Below the pieces are notes generated by a model, which saw only the letters and a list, made by a program, of their open reading frames with translations, did no database searches and had not been told where the DNA came from. Both the position numbers and the translations under genes were made by a program. A stretch of DNA of 43,380 nucleotides from Actinomycetes bacterium (GTDB lineage: Bacteria; Actinomycetota; Actinomycetes; Mycobacteriales; Mycobacteriaceae). The DNA is taken from assembly GCA_023460175.1 (NCBI GenBank), contig JAEWRC010000004.1, forward strand, positions 1 through 43,380, in the 5' to 3' direction. Below, piece by piece: positions 26,837 to 35,758 of this stretch (position 1 is its first letter; every line of letters starts with the position of its first letter).

Positions 26837-28011
26837 TTCGGATCCCTCAATACTTGGCGGGCAATGGCGTACTTGTGCACCTCGGTCGGCCCGTCGTAGA
26901 GCCGGAAGGCGCGCATGTCGGAGAAGATCATCCCAACCGGGGTCTCGTCGGAGATGCCCATCCCGCCGAGGATCTGCACGCAGCGGTCGGCGACCTTGAA
27001 CAGCTCCTCGGAGACATAGGCCTTGACCATCGAGCTCTCGTGGCGGCCCTTGGCGCCGCCGTCGAGCGTCCAGCAGGCCCACCAGATGGCCAATCGGCAC
27101 TGCTGCAGCGCGATCTCGTTGTCGGCGATCATGAAGCTCACGCCCTGATGCTCGCCCAGCGGCTTGCCGAAAGCCGTTCGGGCGCGAGCGTATTCGATCG
27201 CGATGGACTGCGCGCGGGACGCGGCGCCCAGCCAGCGCATGCAGTGCGTCAGCCGCGCCGGCGCCAACCGAAGTTGGGCGTAGCGCAGCGCCTGCCCGGG
27301 CTCACCGAGCAGCGCGGACGCCGGCAGCCGCAGGTCGTTGAACACCACGACGCCGTGGCCCTCGACGTAGTTGCGGTCCATGGTGTTCATCACGCGTTCG
27401 ATCTCGATGCCCGCGGTCTGGCCGTCGCACAGGAACAGCGTGGGGCCGTCCGGGCCGTGCTCGTTGGGCGCCAGCCGGGCCATGATGATCCAGGTGCGTG
27501 CACCGTTGGCGCCGGTGATCAGCCACTTGCGGCCGTTGATCACGTAGTCGGTGCCGTCGAACACCGCCTCGGTCTTGAGCTGGTTGGGATCCGAACCCGC
27601 GCCATCCGGCTCCGTCATCGCGAACACGGAACGCTGCCGGCCCTCGATCACGGGGACCAGGAATTCGGAGACCTGGGCCTCGTTGGCGATCTTCGACAGC
27701 AGGAACATGTTGCCCTCGTCGGGCGCGGCGCAGTTCAGTGCGACGGGACCCAACGTCGACCAGCCCGCGGCCTCGAACAGCACCGCCTGCTCGACGTGCG
27801 AGGGCTCGCGGCCGCCGAAGCGGTTGGGCGCCTGGAACGTCAGCAGCCCGGCCTCCCGCGCCAGCTCGACGAGCTCGGTGCGCATTTCCTCGTTGGGGCC
27901 GTGGCGGGTCAGGCGAGGGTCGGTCTCGTAGGGGATCACCTTCTCGGTGACGAACGAGCGGATCTCGTCGCGCAGCGCGGCCAGCTCGTCGGAAATGGTG
28001 AAGTCGATCAT
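26833..28011 (-). CDS. acyl-CoA dehydrogenase, ACAD10/11-like
   Basis: 392 aa from ATG 28011 (GGGAG upstream), overlapping the neighbouring genes by 4 bp on both sides. Acyl-CoA dehydrogenase fold: N-terminal helical domain, FAD/acyl contact motif MTEPDGAGSDPNQLKTEA (about 146-163), GRKWLITGA, then C-terminal YARARTAFGKPLGEHQGV and QILGGMGISDETP with final RLYDGPTEVHKYAIAR. The latter signature and the adjacent APH-fold gene match ACAD10/ACAD11 of animals, where both parts are fused, and the bacterial 4-hydroxy-acid (Lva-type) enzymes. Probable role: dehydration or dehydrogenation of a phosphorylated 4-hydroxyacyl-CoA, or ordinary alpha,beta-dehydrogenation; sequence cannot distinguish these. 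Confidence 0.88.
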   Translation of the reverse strand: MIDFTISDELAALRDEIRSFVTEKVIPYETDPRLTRHGPNEEMRTELVELAREAGLLTFQAPNRFGGREPSHVEQAVLFEAAGWSTLGPVALNCAAPDEGNMFLLSKIANEAQVSEFLVPVIEGRQRSVFAMTEPDGAGSDPNQLKTEAVFDGTDYVINGRKWLITGANGARTWIIMARLAPNEHGPDGPTLFLCDGQTAGIEIERVMNTMDRNYVEGHGVVVFNDLRLPASALLGEPGQALRYAQLRLAPARLTHCMRWLGAASRAQSIAIEYARARTAFGKPLGEHQGVSFMIADNEIALQQCRLAIWWACWTLDGGAKGRHESSMVKAYVSEELFKVADRCVQILGGMGISDETPVGMIFSDMRAFRLYDGPTEVHKYAIARQVLRDPK

Positions 28012-29069
28012 CGTTCTCCCTCGATCAGTTGCTGTGCGCGTTCGAACAACCGCAGCGTCGCGGTGTGCAGATGGTCGCCAATCTCCTTGGGCGCCAGGCC
28101 CGCTGCCGCGCGCGCGTTGCTGCCCTCCAGGATGATGCCGAGTTTGAAACACGCCAGCACGGCGTACCAGTTGATGTGGGTCAGGTCGCGGGTGGTGTTG
28201 CGGGCGTACTGCTCGACGAGTTCATCGGGGGTGCACAGTCCCTCGGCGTCCATCAGCGCCTGACCCAGCACGGTGTCCTGGCCGGGGTAGCGCCAGGTCG
28301 CCAGCATCCAGCCCAGGTCCAGCAGCGGGTCGCCGATGGTGCTCATCTCCCAGTCGACGATGGCCACCAACTCTGGCCCGGTCCGCGAGAACATCACGTT
28401 GGCGCCGTGGTAGTCGCCGTGCATGATGCCCGGCTGCCACTGCGTCGGTCGGCGCTCCTCGAGCCAGCGGGCGACGCCGTCGACGTCACCGATCTGGGGG
28501 CCCGGATAGTTCTCCAGCCCCGAGTAGGACTCCAGCTCCGACAGCCAGCGCGGCACCTGACGTTCCAGGAAACCGTCCGGCTTGCCGTAGTCGGCCAGTC
28601 CCACCGCGACGTGGTCGACGGCACCGAGACGCGCCAGCGCGTCGGCCATCGACAGACCCATGGCGTGCTGGATCGCCGGGTCCGTGGCGTGCAACTCGGG
28701 CAGACCCTCGCCGGCGTTGAAGCCGTCGATCGGTTCCATCAGGTAGAACACCGCGTCGCCGAGCACCGAGGTGTCCTCGCACACCGCGATCAGCCGGGGG
28801 TGCGGGACGTCGGTGCCGGCCAGCCCGGCCAATACCTGGGTCTCTCGCAGGATCACCTTGTTGCTGATCGGACGCAGGTGCCGCGGTCCGCGTCGGAAGA
28901 CGTACGGGCGGCCCGAGCGCTCGAAGCGGAGCATGATGTTCTGAGTGCCGCCGCCGATCTCGGCGATGTTCTCCAGCGGTCCCTCACCGAGACCCTGGGC
29001 GTCCATCCACGCGGCGATTTTGTCCTGGTCGTCCACGGTGCTCAAACCTACCGGTTGGTTGACCGGCAC
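28008..29069 (-). CDS. APH-fold phosphotransferase (FadE36/LvaA/ACAD11 kinase-domain like)
   Basis: 353 aa from GTG 29069. Protein-kinase-like small-molecule phosphotransferase: Gly-rich EIGGGTQNIMLRF (about 37-49), YVFRRGP lysine/arginine region, Brenner motif IMHGDYHGANVMF (about 208-220) with catalytic Asp, and metal site AIVDWEMSTIGDPLLDL. It is not an antibiotic-resistance enzyme: this subfamily sits beside acyl-CoA dehydrogenases and phosphorylates hydroxyacyl-CoAs in the 4-hydroxy-acid pathway (established for Lva and ACAD11-type enzymes). Likely first of a three-gene operon, with the dehydrogenase and SDR coupled by 4-bp overlaps. Confidence 0.86.
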   Translation of the reverse strand: MPVNQPVGLSTVDDQDKIAAWMDAQGLGEGPLENIAEIGGGTQNIMLRFERSGRPYVFRRGPRHLRPISNKVILRETQVLAGLAGTDVPHPRLIAVCEDTSVLGDAVFYLMEPIDGFNAGEGLPELHATDPAIQHAMGLSMADALARLGAVDHVAVGLADYGKPDGFLERQVPRWLSELESYSGLENYPGPQIGDVDGVARWLEERRPTQWQPGIMHGDYHGANVMFSRTGPELVAIVDWEMSTIGDPLLDLGWMLATWRYPGQDTVLGQALMDAEGLCTPDELVEQYARNTTRDLTHINWYAVLACFKLGIILEGSNARAAAGLAPKEIGDHLHTATLRLFERAQQLIEGER

Positions 29070-29087
29070 CAGCCGGAGGCCGTGGAC

Positions 29088-29471
29088 TCACTGCGCGGCG
29101 GGCTCGACGGGCGCGGGTGCGGGGACGGGTTCGCCGCCCCACTTCTGCCACGGCCAGCGGCCGGTGATCTCCAGTTCCAGCGACCAGCTCAGGAAGGTTC
29201 GGATGAGCACGATGCCGGCCAGCACGCCGATGCTCTCCATGGTCGGGGTGATGGCGACGGTGCGGATGATGTCCGCAGCGACCAACAACTCCAGACCCAG
29301 CAAGATCGCCCGGCCCAGCTGGCCGCGGAACAACCGGTAGGTGTTCGGGGTCCGGTTCAGCAACCGGCCGACGGCCACCCCCGCGGCGATCACCGCGCCC
29401 AGGGCGATGACGGCCACGCCGACGCCGTCGATGACTTTGCCGACGGTCTCGATGGCCTCGTAGAATCCCAT
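29088..29471 (-). CDS. DUF1622 family membrane protein
   Basis: 127 aa from ATG 29471; a longer frame to 30326 is a shadow of the hydrolase gene. Three hydrophobic segments (about 10-32, 50-70, 76-95) with FRGQLGRAILLGLELLVAAD and a LIRTFLSWSLELEITGRWPW end match the DUF1622 family of small inner-membrane proteins of unknown function. The C-terminal tail is Pro/Ala-rich. It ends 18 bp before the phosphotransferase gene, so it could be the promoter-proximal gene of that operon. Confidence 0.8.
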   Translation of the reverse strand: MGFYEAIETVGKVIDGVGVAVIALGAVIAAGVAVGRLLNRTPNTYRLFRGQLGRAILLGLELLVAADIIRTVAITPTMESIGVLAGIVLIRTFLSWSLELEITGRWPWQKWGGEPVPAPAPVEPAAQ

Positions 29472-29512
29472 GTCAGGCAGGCTATCTGGGGAACACCGGA
29501 TCAGCGCTGCGA

Positions 29513-30259
29513 CTAGCCGAGGGACTCCCAGAACGACGTCAGCGCGGCCGCGGCCCGCTGCGGGTCCTCGAGCATCCACCAGTGACCGAGTCCGTCGAGC
29601 ACCGCGGTGCGGGCCCCGGCGCGTTCGGCGGCGCGGCGCCGGAGTTCGTCGCTGCCGACGTAGACGTCCTCGGTGGCCAGGATCGACAGGCCCGGGCGCG
29701 CGGCGGCGTTGGCCAGGTTGGCGCGCGCTTCGTCCAGGCCCGGCGGCACCGCCGAGCGATACAGCGCCAGGATCGCCTTCCCCATCGCCGCGTCCTGTCC
29801 GGCGGCTACCTGCGCCGCGACGTCGGCGGGGAACCCGAGCCCGCCGAGGCTCTCGGCGCGCTCGTCGGCCGTGCCACCGAGCATCTGCTCGACGAGTTCC
29901 TCGCCGGCCCCCGGGGTTTGCCACACCTGGGCCATGTCGTGCCACACGTACTCGGGGTCGAACAAGCCCAGCACGTCGGTCGCCCAGCTGCGCACCAGTT
30001 CGGGACGCTGGATCACCGCGTTCATAGCGTGCCCGCCGCCCCAGTCGTGCCCGAGGAGGTCGACGGGCTGGGAGAACCCGGACAGTTCGCCGACCAGCCA
30101 GTCGCGGTACTCGTCGTGGGTGGCGCCGAACCCGTCGGGCAGCGGGGCGCCGAATCCAGGTGGGGATAGTGTGACGACGTCGGTACGGTCCAGCGCGTCG
30201 ATCAGCGGCCCCCAGAGGGCGGCGGTCTCCGGGTTTCCGTGCACAAGAACAAGCGTCAT
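29513..30259 (-). CDS. alpha/beta hydrolase (epoxide hydrolase/haloalkane dehalogenase-like)
   Basis: 248 aa. Oxyanion motif VLVHGNPETAALW (about 4-16), a lid region, and nucleophile elbow LLGHDWGGGHAM (about 69-80), where the nucleophile position is Asp, not Ser. The Asp-Trp pair is typical of epoxide hydrolases and haloalkane dehalogenases. Catalytic His likely in DGLGHWWMLEDP near the C-terminus. The protein starts directly at the first strand, which is short for the family, but no better start exists upstream. Lone gene 41 bp upstream of the DUF1622 gene; substrate unknown. Confidence 0.84.
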   Translation of the reverse strand: MTLVLVHGNPETAALWGPLIDALDRTDVVTLSPPGFGAPLPDGFGATHDEYRDWLVGELSGFSQPVDLLGHDWGGGHAMNAVIQRPELVRSWATDVLGLFDPEYVWHDMAQVWQTPGAGEELVEQMLGGTADERAESLGGLGFPADVAAQVAAGQDAAMGKAILALYRSAVPPGLDEARANLANAAARPGLSILATEDVYVGSDELRRRAAERAGARTAVLDGLGHWWMLEDPQRAAAALTSFWESLG

Positions 30260-30385
30260 GACCGAATCCTGGCACAGGGCAGGTCCGCCCCGGCAGCGTA
30301 CACACGGCCCGGAACAGCGCTTTCACAGCCGGCGCATAGGATGGGCACAGCGTCGACCCATTGAAAGACGAAACACTTGTTGGTC

Positions 30386-31023
30386 ATGGCCTCCACAACA
30401 GCCGAACGTGTCGTGATGCGCCGCGCGGACGGCAGCCCGATCAACGTCCTGGTGGTCGACGACGAGACCGTGCTGGCCGAGATGGTGTCGATGGCGCTGC
30501 GCTACGAGGGCTGGTCCATCAGCACCGCCGGTGACGGGGCCGGAGCCATCGCCGCGGCCCGCACCACCCGCCCCGACGTGGTGGTCCTCGACGTGATGCT
30601 GCCGGACATGAGCGGACTGGACGTGCTGCGCCGGCTGCGCGAGCAGAACCCGGGCCTGCCGGTGCTGCTGCTGACTGCCAAGGACGCCGTCGAGGACCGC
30701 ATCGCCGGGCTGACCGCCGGCGGCGACGACTACGTGACCAAGCCGTTCAGCATCGAAGAGGTCGTGTTGCGGCTCCCCGCGCCGGTGAGTCGATCTCGCT
30801 GACCTCCACCGAGTTCGAACTCCTGCGCTTCATGATGCGCAATTCGAAGCGGGTGCTGTCCAAGGCGCAGATCCTGGACCGGGTCTGGAGCTACGACTTC
30901 GGGGGCCGGTCCAACATCGTCGAGCTCTACATCTCCTACCTGCGCAAGAAGATCGACAGCGGCCGCGAGCCCATGATCCACACCCTGCGGGGAGCGGGGT
31001 ATGTCCTCAAGCCCGCGGCCTGA
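30386..31023 (+). pseudogene. tcrX: OmpR/PhoP-type response regulator tcrX-like, broken by an internal deletion
   Basis: The receiver domain is complete: NVLVVDDETVLAEM, phosphorylation site VVLDVMLPDMSG, conserved TAKD and KPFSIEEVVLRL, ending about 30775. Its frame then reads PAPVSRSR and stops at about 30802. The winged-helix DNA-binding domain resumes in another frame from about 30778 (RAGESISLTSTEFELLRF, then SKAQILDRVWSYDFGGRSN and HTLRGAGYVLKPAA, stop 31021-31023). Relatives carry some 35-40 residues between these points (rest of receiver, linker, first wing strands), so about 97 bp, not a multiple of three, appear to be lost. The start is ATG 30386. Neighbouring kinase and synteny support TcrX. 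It could be an assembly or base-call error; otherwise the regulator is dead. Confidence 0.78.
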
Positions 31024-32521
31024 GCGGGAGTCCCGAATATCCGAGCCCACCAGCTGGCGTTCGCCCAGCACGTGGTCGCTGCGTTCCAGGCTGGTCGTCG
31101 GGCAGGTCCTCCTGCTGACGCTGGCCTTCGTCGTCGTCGGCGTGGCCACCGAGTTGGCGTTGCGGCAGTACCTGATGAACCAGCTGGACTCCGCGTTGCG
31201 GGACACGGCGCACCGGTCGGTGATGATGTCGGGCTTTCCGCCCCCACCGGACTTCCCACGCCGCCACACCGTCGGTCCCGGACCGTCGTTCCTCGATGCC
31301 CCCGGCCAGCCCATCGGATTGGTCGCCGCGGTGATCCACGCCGACGGCACCATCGACGCCGGCGTGCTGACCAGCTCCGGTGAGCGCGGCGAACTCGACG
31401 ACGAGGCCATCGCCCAACTCAGCGCGGTGCCGTCGCGACGCTTCCCGGAGACGCTGGTGGTCGACGACGTGGGCCGCTACCGCGTGCTGGCCATCCCCGA
31501 TCATCGCGGCAACGTCGTGGTCACCGGACTGCCCAAGGCCGAGATCAACGAGACCATGATCCGGGTGGCGGTGATCTTCGCGACGGTGGCCGCGGGGGTG
31601 CTGTTCGCCGCGTCGATCCTGGGGATCGCGATCACGCGGCGCACGCTGGCCCCGCTGAACCGGGTCGCGGCCACCGCACGCGAGGTGGCGAACCTGCCGC
31701 TGGACCGCGGCGAGGTGACGATGCCGGTGCGGGTGCCCGATCGCGACATCCACCCCGCCACCGAGGTCGGCCAGATGGGGTCGGCGCTCAACCGGATGCT
31801 CGACCACATCTCCGCGGCGCTGTCCACCCGCCAGGCCAGCGAGACCCGGGTGCGTCAGTTCGTCGCCGACGCCAGCCACGAGTTGCGCACCCCGCTGACG
31901 GCCATCCGTGGTTACGCCGAACTGGCCCAACGACATCGCGGCGATCTGCCCGAGGAGGTGGCCCACGCGATGGGCCGGGTGTCCTCGGAGTCCGAGCGGA
32001 TGACCAACCTGGTCGAGGACCTGCTGCTGTTGGCGCGGCTGGATTCCGGGCGGCCGCTGGACCGCGAGCAGGTCGACGTGTCGCAGTTGGCCGTCGACGC
32101 GGTGGCCGACGCCCACGTCGGTGGGCCCGATCACGTGTGGAACCTGGATCTGCCCGACGAGCCCGTGGTGATCGTCGGCGACGGCGCCCGGCTGCATCAG
32201 GTGCTGGCCAACCTGCTGACCAACGCGCGCGTGCACACCGCGGCGGGCACCACGGTCACCGTCGCGCTGACCGACACCGCCACGGAAACCGTTGTGGTCG
32301 TGCGTGATAACGGACCCGGCATCCCGCCGGAGCTTCAGCCCGAGGTGTTCGAGCGGTTCGCGCGCGGCGACTCGTCGCGCTCCCGCAAGGGCGGCAGCAC
32401 CGGACTGGGCCTGGCGATCGTGGCCGCCGTCGTCAAGGCCCACCGCGGCAGCATCGAACTGCGCAGCGTCCCCGGCGACACGGTTTTCACGGTGCGGCTG
32501 CCGCACAACCCCGACGCCTGA
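31001..32521 (+). CDS. tcrY: sensor histidine kinase, TcrY-like
   Basis: 506 aa. ATG 31001 lies inside the 3' end of the response-regulator gene (coupled). Two transmembrane helices (about 30-48 and 187-209) bracket a sensor domain of about 140 residues; then a HAMP linker, H-box QFVADASHELRTPLTAIRGY (His about 296), N-box VLANLLTNARVH, G1 VRDNGPGIPPEL, F-box FERFARGD and G2 GSTGLGLAIV. All catalytic boxes are intact. The signal is unknown; the cognate regulator next door is broken, so its output may now go to another regulator or nowhere. Confidence 0.88.
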   Translation: MSSSPRPERESRISEPTSWRSPSTWSLRSRLVVGQVLLLTLAFVVVGVATELALRQYLMNQLDSALRDTAHRSVMMSGFPPPPDFPRRHTVGPGPSFLDAPGQPIGLVAAVIHADGTIDAGVLTSSGERGELDDEAIAQLSAVPSRRFPETLVVDDVGRYRVLAIPDHRGNVVVTGLPKAEINETMIRVAVIFATVAAGVLFAASILGIAITRRTLAPLNRVAATAREVANLPLDRGEVTMPVRVPDRDIHPATEVGQMGSALNRMLDHISAALSTRQASETRVRQFVADASHELRTPLTAIRGYAELAQRHRGDLPEEVAHAMGRVSSESERMTNLVEDLLLLARLDSGRPLDREQVDVSQLAVDAVADAHVGGPDHVWNLDLPDEPVVIVGDGARLHQVLANLLTNARVHTAAGTTVTVALTDTATETVVVVRDNGPGIPPELQPEVFERFARGDSSRSRKGGSTGLGLAIVAAVVKAHRGSIELRSVPGDTVFTVRLPHNPDA

Positions 32522-32576
32522 CCGGCGAATCGCCGTTTCGCACGACCGACGGCGAGCGGCGGGGAAGACTGGGGTC

Positions 32577-34454
32577 ATGGAACCTCAGGCACCGTCACCC
32601 AGCATCGAGGCCGCCCACCGCGAGCACCGCAACACGCTGCCGTTCGGGGACACCCGGGATTTCGAGGACGCCGACCGTGGATTCATCGGCACGCTCGAAC
32701 CCTGCGTCATCCGCGCGGCCGACGGGCGGGTGGTGTGGGACAACGACAGCTACGCATTCCTCGACGGCGAGGCCCCGACCACGGTGCACCCGAGCCTGTG
32801 GCGGCAAAGCCAACTGTGCGCCAAGCAGGGCCTCTACGAGGTGGTCGAGGGCATCTACCAGGTGCGCGGCCTGGACCTGTCGAACATCAGCTTCATCGAA
32901 TCGGACACCGGCATCATCGTCATCGATCCGCTGGTGTGCACCGAGACGGCCGCCGAAGCCTTGGCGTTGTACCGCAAGCATCGCGGCGACCGTCGGGTCA
33001 TCGCGGTGATCTACACCCACAGCCACGTCGACCACTTCGGCGGCGTGCTCGGCGTGACCACTCAGGCCGAGGTGGACGCCGGCAAGGTCGCGGTGATCGC
33101 GCCCGCCGGATTCACCGAACACGCGGTGCAAGAGAACATCTACGCCGGCACCGCGATGGCGCGCCGGGCCGGCTACATGTACGGCGCCGCCCTGCCCCGC
33201 GGCCCGCAGGGGCAGGTGGGATGCGGGCTGGGGCAGACGCCCTCGGTCGGGGAGGTCGCGATCATCGTGCCGACCCTCGACATCACCACCACCGGTGAGA
33301 CGCACAGCATCGACGGCGTCGAGATCGAGTTCCAGATGGCCCCGGGCACCGAGGCGCCGGCCGAGATGCACTTCTATTTCCCGCAATTCCGGGCGCTCTG
33401 CATGGCCGAGAACGCCACCCACAATCTGCACAACCTGTTGACGCTGCGCGGCGCCCTGGTGCGCGACCCGCACGGCTGGGCCGGTTATCTCACCGAGGCG
33501 CTGGACTGCTTCGCCGACCGCACCGACGTGGTGTTCGCCTCGCATCACTGGCCGACCTGGGGTCGCGAACGGATCGTGGAATTCCTTTCGCTGCAACGGG
33601 ATCTGTACGCCTACCTGCACGACCAGACGTTGCGTCAGCTCAATCAGGGCTACACCGGGATCGAGATCGCCGAGGACTTCCAGATGCCGCCGGCGCTGCA
33701 GGAGGCCTGGCACACCCGCGGCTACTACGGCTCGGTGAGCCACAACGTCAAGGCCGTCTACCAGCGCTACATGGGCTGGTTCGACGGGAACCCGGGCCGG
33801 TTGTGGGCACATCCGCCGGAGGCGATCGGCCCGCGCTACGTGGCGGCCATGGGCGGCGCGGACCGCGTCGTCGAGCTCGCCGCGCAGGCCTTCGAGGACG
33901 GCGACTACCGATGGGCGGCAACCCTGTTGGATCACATCATGTTCACCGACGCCGAACACGCCGAGGCCCGCAAGCTCTACGCCGCGACCCTGCAGCAGCT
34001 GGCCTACGGCGCGGAGAACGGGCCGTGGCGCAACTTCTTCCTGGCCGGGGCCACCGAACTGATCGACGGCAACTTCGGCACCCCGACCCAGGCCGGGTCA
34101 CCGACGATGATGGCCCAGCTGAGTCCCGAGCAGATCTTCGACGCGCTGGCCATCAGCATCAACGGACCCCGGTCCTGGCATCTGGACCTGGCCTTCGACG
34201 TCACCTTCGACGACCTCGGCGTCAACTACCGGCTGACCCTGCGCAACGGCGTGCTGGTGCACCGCAAGGTGCCGGCCGATCCGTTGAGCGCGACCGCCAC
34301 GCTGAAGCTGGCGGCCAAGACCCGGTTGCTGAGCCTGGCCCTGGGAGATCAGAGCTCACCGGGGCTCGAGATCAGCGGCGACGCCGCGGCGCTGCAGGAG
34401 TTCACCGCGGTGCTGGACGCCCCGGACCCGGCGTTCAACATCGTCACGCCGTGA
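32577..34454 (+). CDS. alkyl sulfatase / metallo-beta-lactamase-fold hydrolase (SdsA type)
   Basis: 625 aa from ATG 32577 (GGGGAAG upstream). Metallo-beta-lactamase domain with the dinuclear zinc signature YTHSHVDHFGG (about 145-155), followed by the characteristic MAENATHNLHNL and ASHHWPTWG histidines and GYYGSVSHNVKAVYQRYMGW, the dimerisation/SdsA1 region. The C-terminal third (about 500-625) is an SCP2-like sterol/lipid-binding module, as in SdsA1. Family enzymes cleave sulfate esters of long alkyl alcohols such as dodecyl sulfate. No signal peptide is apparent, so it is probably cytoplasmic. It matches the hydrolase gene next to tcrXY in M. tuberculosis as I recall it. A TetR gene lies 1 bp downstream, convergent. 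Confidence 0.86.
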   Translation: MEPQAPSPSIEAAHREHRNTLPFGDTRDFEDADRGFIGTLEPCVIRAADGRVVWDNDSYAFLDGEAPTTVHPSLWRQSQLCAKQGLYEVVEGIYQVRGLDLSNISFIESDTGIIVIDPLVCTETAAEALALYRKHRGDRRVIAVIYTHSHVDHFGGVLGVTTQAEVDAGKVAVIAPAGFTEHAVQENIYAGTAMARRAGYMYGAALPRGPQGQVGCGLGQTPSVGEVAIIVPTLDITTTGETHSIDGVEIEFQMAPGTEAPAEMHFYFPQFRALCMAENATHNLHNLLTLRGALVRDPHGWAGYLTEALDCFADRTDVVFASHHWPTWGRERIVEFLSLQRDLYAYLHDQTLRQLNQGYTGIEIAEDFQMPPALQEAWHTRGYYGSVSHNVKAVYQRYMGWFDGNPGRLWAHPPEAIGPRYVAAMGGADRVVELAAQAFEDGDYRWAATLLDHIMFTDAEHAEARKLYAATLQQLAYGAENGPWRNFFLAGATELIDGNFGTPTQAGSPTMMAQLSPEQIFDALAISINGPRSWHLDLAFDVTFDDLGVNYRLTLRNGVLVHRKVPADPLSATATLKLAAKTRLLSLALGDQSSPGLEISGDAAALQEFTAVLDAPDPAFNIVTP

Positions 34455-34455
34455 G

Positions 34456-35043
34456 TCAGCGGGCGCCGATCCCGCGCAGGCAGAAGTTCACCACGTGCTC
34501 GATGTCGCCGGGTTCGGGGCGCCGCCCGGCGCCGAAGTAGCGCCGCATGGTGCCCGTAGCGCACTGGAACACCAGTTCGGCATCGCGGGGCGAACGGCCC
34601 AGGGCGGCAACGGGTTCGGCGAGTAGATCGCGCATCGGCGCCATCATCTCGCTGTGGGCGACGCTGCGGTTGGCCGCCGCCGACATCTGCGCGGTCGTGG
34701 CGCGGCTGGTGCTCAGCAGGTCCGGGTCGGCCACCTGCTCGAGCACTCCCTCGACCCAGCGGGCGATCTTCTGCGCCGGGTCGGTCTCCTTGGCCATCTG
34801 CCGCTCCAGCGACGCCACCGTGCGCGCCACCCCCCGCTCCATCACCGCCACGAACAGCTCGTCCTTGCTGGCGAAGTAACGGTAGAAGGCCTTGTTCGAC
34901 GAGTTGGCCGCGGCCACGATGTCGCTGACCCGGGGCGTGGCGGGGGCCACCCGCTGCATCACCTCGACGGCGGCGCCGAGGATGCGCTCGACCTCGTCGA
35001 CGGCGCCGTCGGTGCCCTCGTCGGTACCGCTCTGCGTCGTCAC
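34456..35043 (-). CDS. TetR-family transcriptional regulator
   Basis: 195 aa from GTG 35043. HTH at about residues 18-62: PRVSDIVAAANSSNKAFYRYFASKDELF, a clear TetR recognition helix. The C-terminal domain carries SEMMAPMRDLLAEPVAALG and VFQCATGTMRRYFGAGR. It is convergent with the alkyl sulfatase gene and divergent from the histidine phosphatase gene, with about 90 bp between; a target operator is not evident. Regulation of the sulfatase is possible but the orientation does not demand it. Confidence 0.85.
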   Translation of the reverse strand: MTTQSGTDEGTDGAVDEVERILGAAVEVMQRVAPATPRVSDIVAAANSSNKAFYRYFASKDELFVAVMERGVARTVASLERQMAKETDPAQKIARWVEGVLEQVADPDLLSTSRATTAQMSAAANRSVAHSEMMAPMRDLLAEPVAALGRSPRDAELVFQCATGTMRRYFGAGRRPEPGDIEHVVNFCLRGIGAR

Positions 35044-35136
35044 CCCTGCTCACCACCCCTGCGTCCGCGTCCGCGCATGGGCCTTATCGTTGCACGGGCA
35101 CGCCAACCCATTGGGACCCAGCGGAGGATGATCGGG

Positions 35137-35748
35137 ATGCAACTGCTGTTGATACGGCACGCCCTGCCGCATCGCAGCGAGCACGGCAACGGTTCGGACC
35201 CCGAACTGGCCGATGCCGGCTGGGAGCAGGCCCGACGGTTGCCGGCGGCGCTGGAGCGGTATCCGCTGTCGCGTCTGATCAGCAGCCCGCAGCGGCGCGC
35301 CATGCAGACCGCCGAACCGCTGGGGACGGCGCTCGGGCTCGAGATCGAGGTCGAGCCGCGGCTGGCCGAGTACGACCGTGACATGGCCGGCTACGTGCCC
35401 ATCGAGCAGTTGCGCAGCGAACGGCCCGAGGACTGGGCCCGGATGGCCGAGGGCCGGCTGCCCGACGGCGTCGACGAGGGCGAGTTCAAGGGCCGGATCA
35501 GCGGCGCGGTCGCCGACATCGTCGCCGCCGCCGACCACGACGACACGGTCGCGGTCTTCAGCCACGGCGGCGTCATCAACGTCCTGCTGCACGAGATCCT
35601 GGGCACCCGGCGGCTGCTGTCGTTCCCCATCGACTACGTCTCGGTGACGCGCCTGCTGATCTCCCGTACCGGTGCGGCCAGCGTGGCCGCCGTCAACGGC
35701 ACCGAGCACGTCTGGGACCTGCTGCCGCGCAATCAGCGGCGCCGCTGA
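35137..35748 (+). CDS. histidine phosphatase (phosphoglycerate mutase-like) family protein
   Basis: 203 aa. ATG 35137 is preceded by GGAGG at 9 nt; ATG 35128 lies too close to that site. The catalytic LIRHALPHRSEHG (phospho-His at about residue 8), the second arginine in SSPQRRAMQTAEPL, Glu in RLAEYDRDM and the second catalytic His in FSHGGVINVLLHE define the branch-1 histidine phosphatases. Substrate (phosphosugar, cofactor or protein) unknown. It is followed convergently by the LapA-like gene. Confidence 0.86.
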   Translation: MQLLLIRHALPHRSEHGNGSDPELADAGWEQARRLPAALERYPLSRLISSPQRRAMQTAEPLGTALGLEIEVEPRLAEYDRDMAGYVPIEQLRSERPEDWARMAEGRLPDGVDEGEFKGRISGAVADIVAAADHDDTVAVFSHGGVINVLLHEILGTRRLLSFPIDYVSVTRLLISRTGAASVAAVNGTEHVWDLLPRNQRRR

Positions 35749-35758
35749 CCCGTCCGGC

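Noticed and set aside
28008..29069. Aminoglycoside resistance gene
   Set aside because: The APH fold is shared, but coupling to an acyl-CoA dehydrogenase and the subfamily motifs point to acyl-CoA metabolism.
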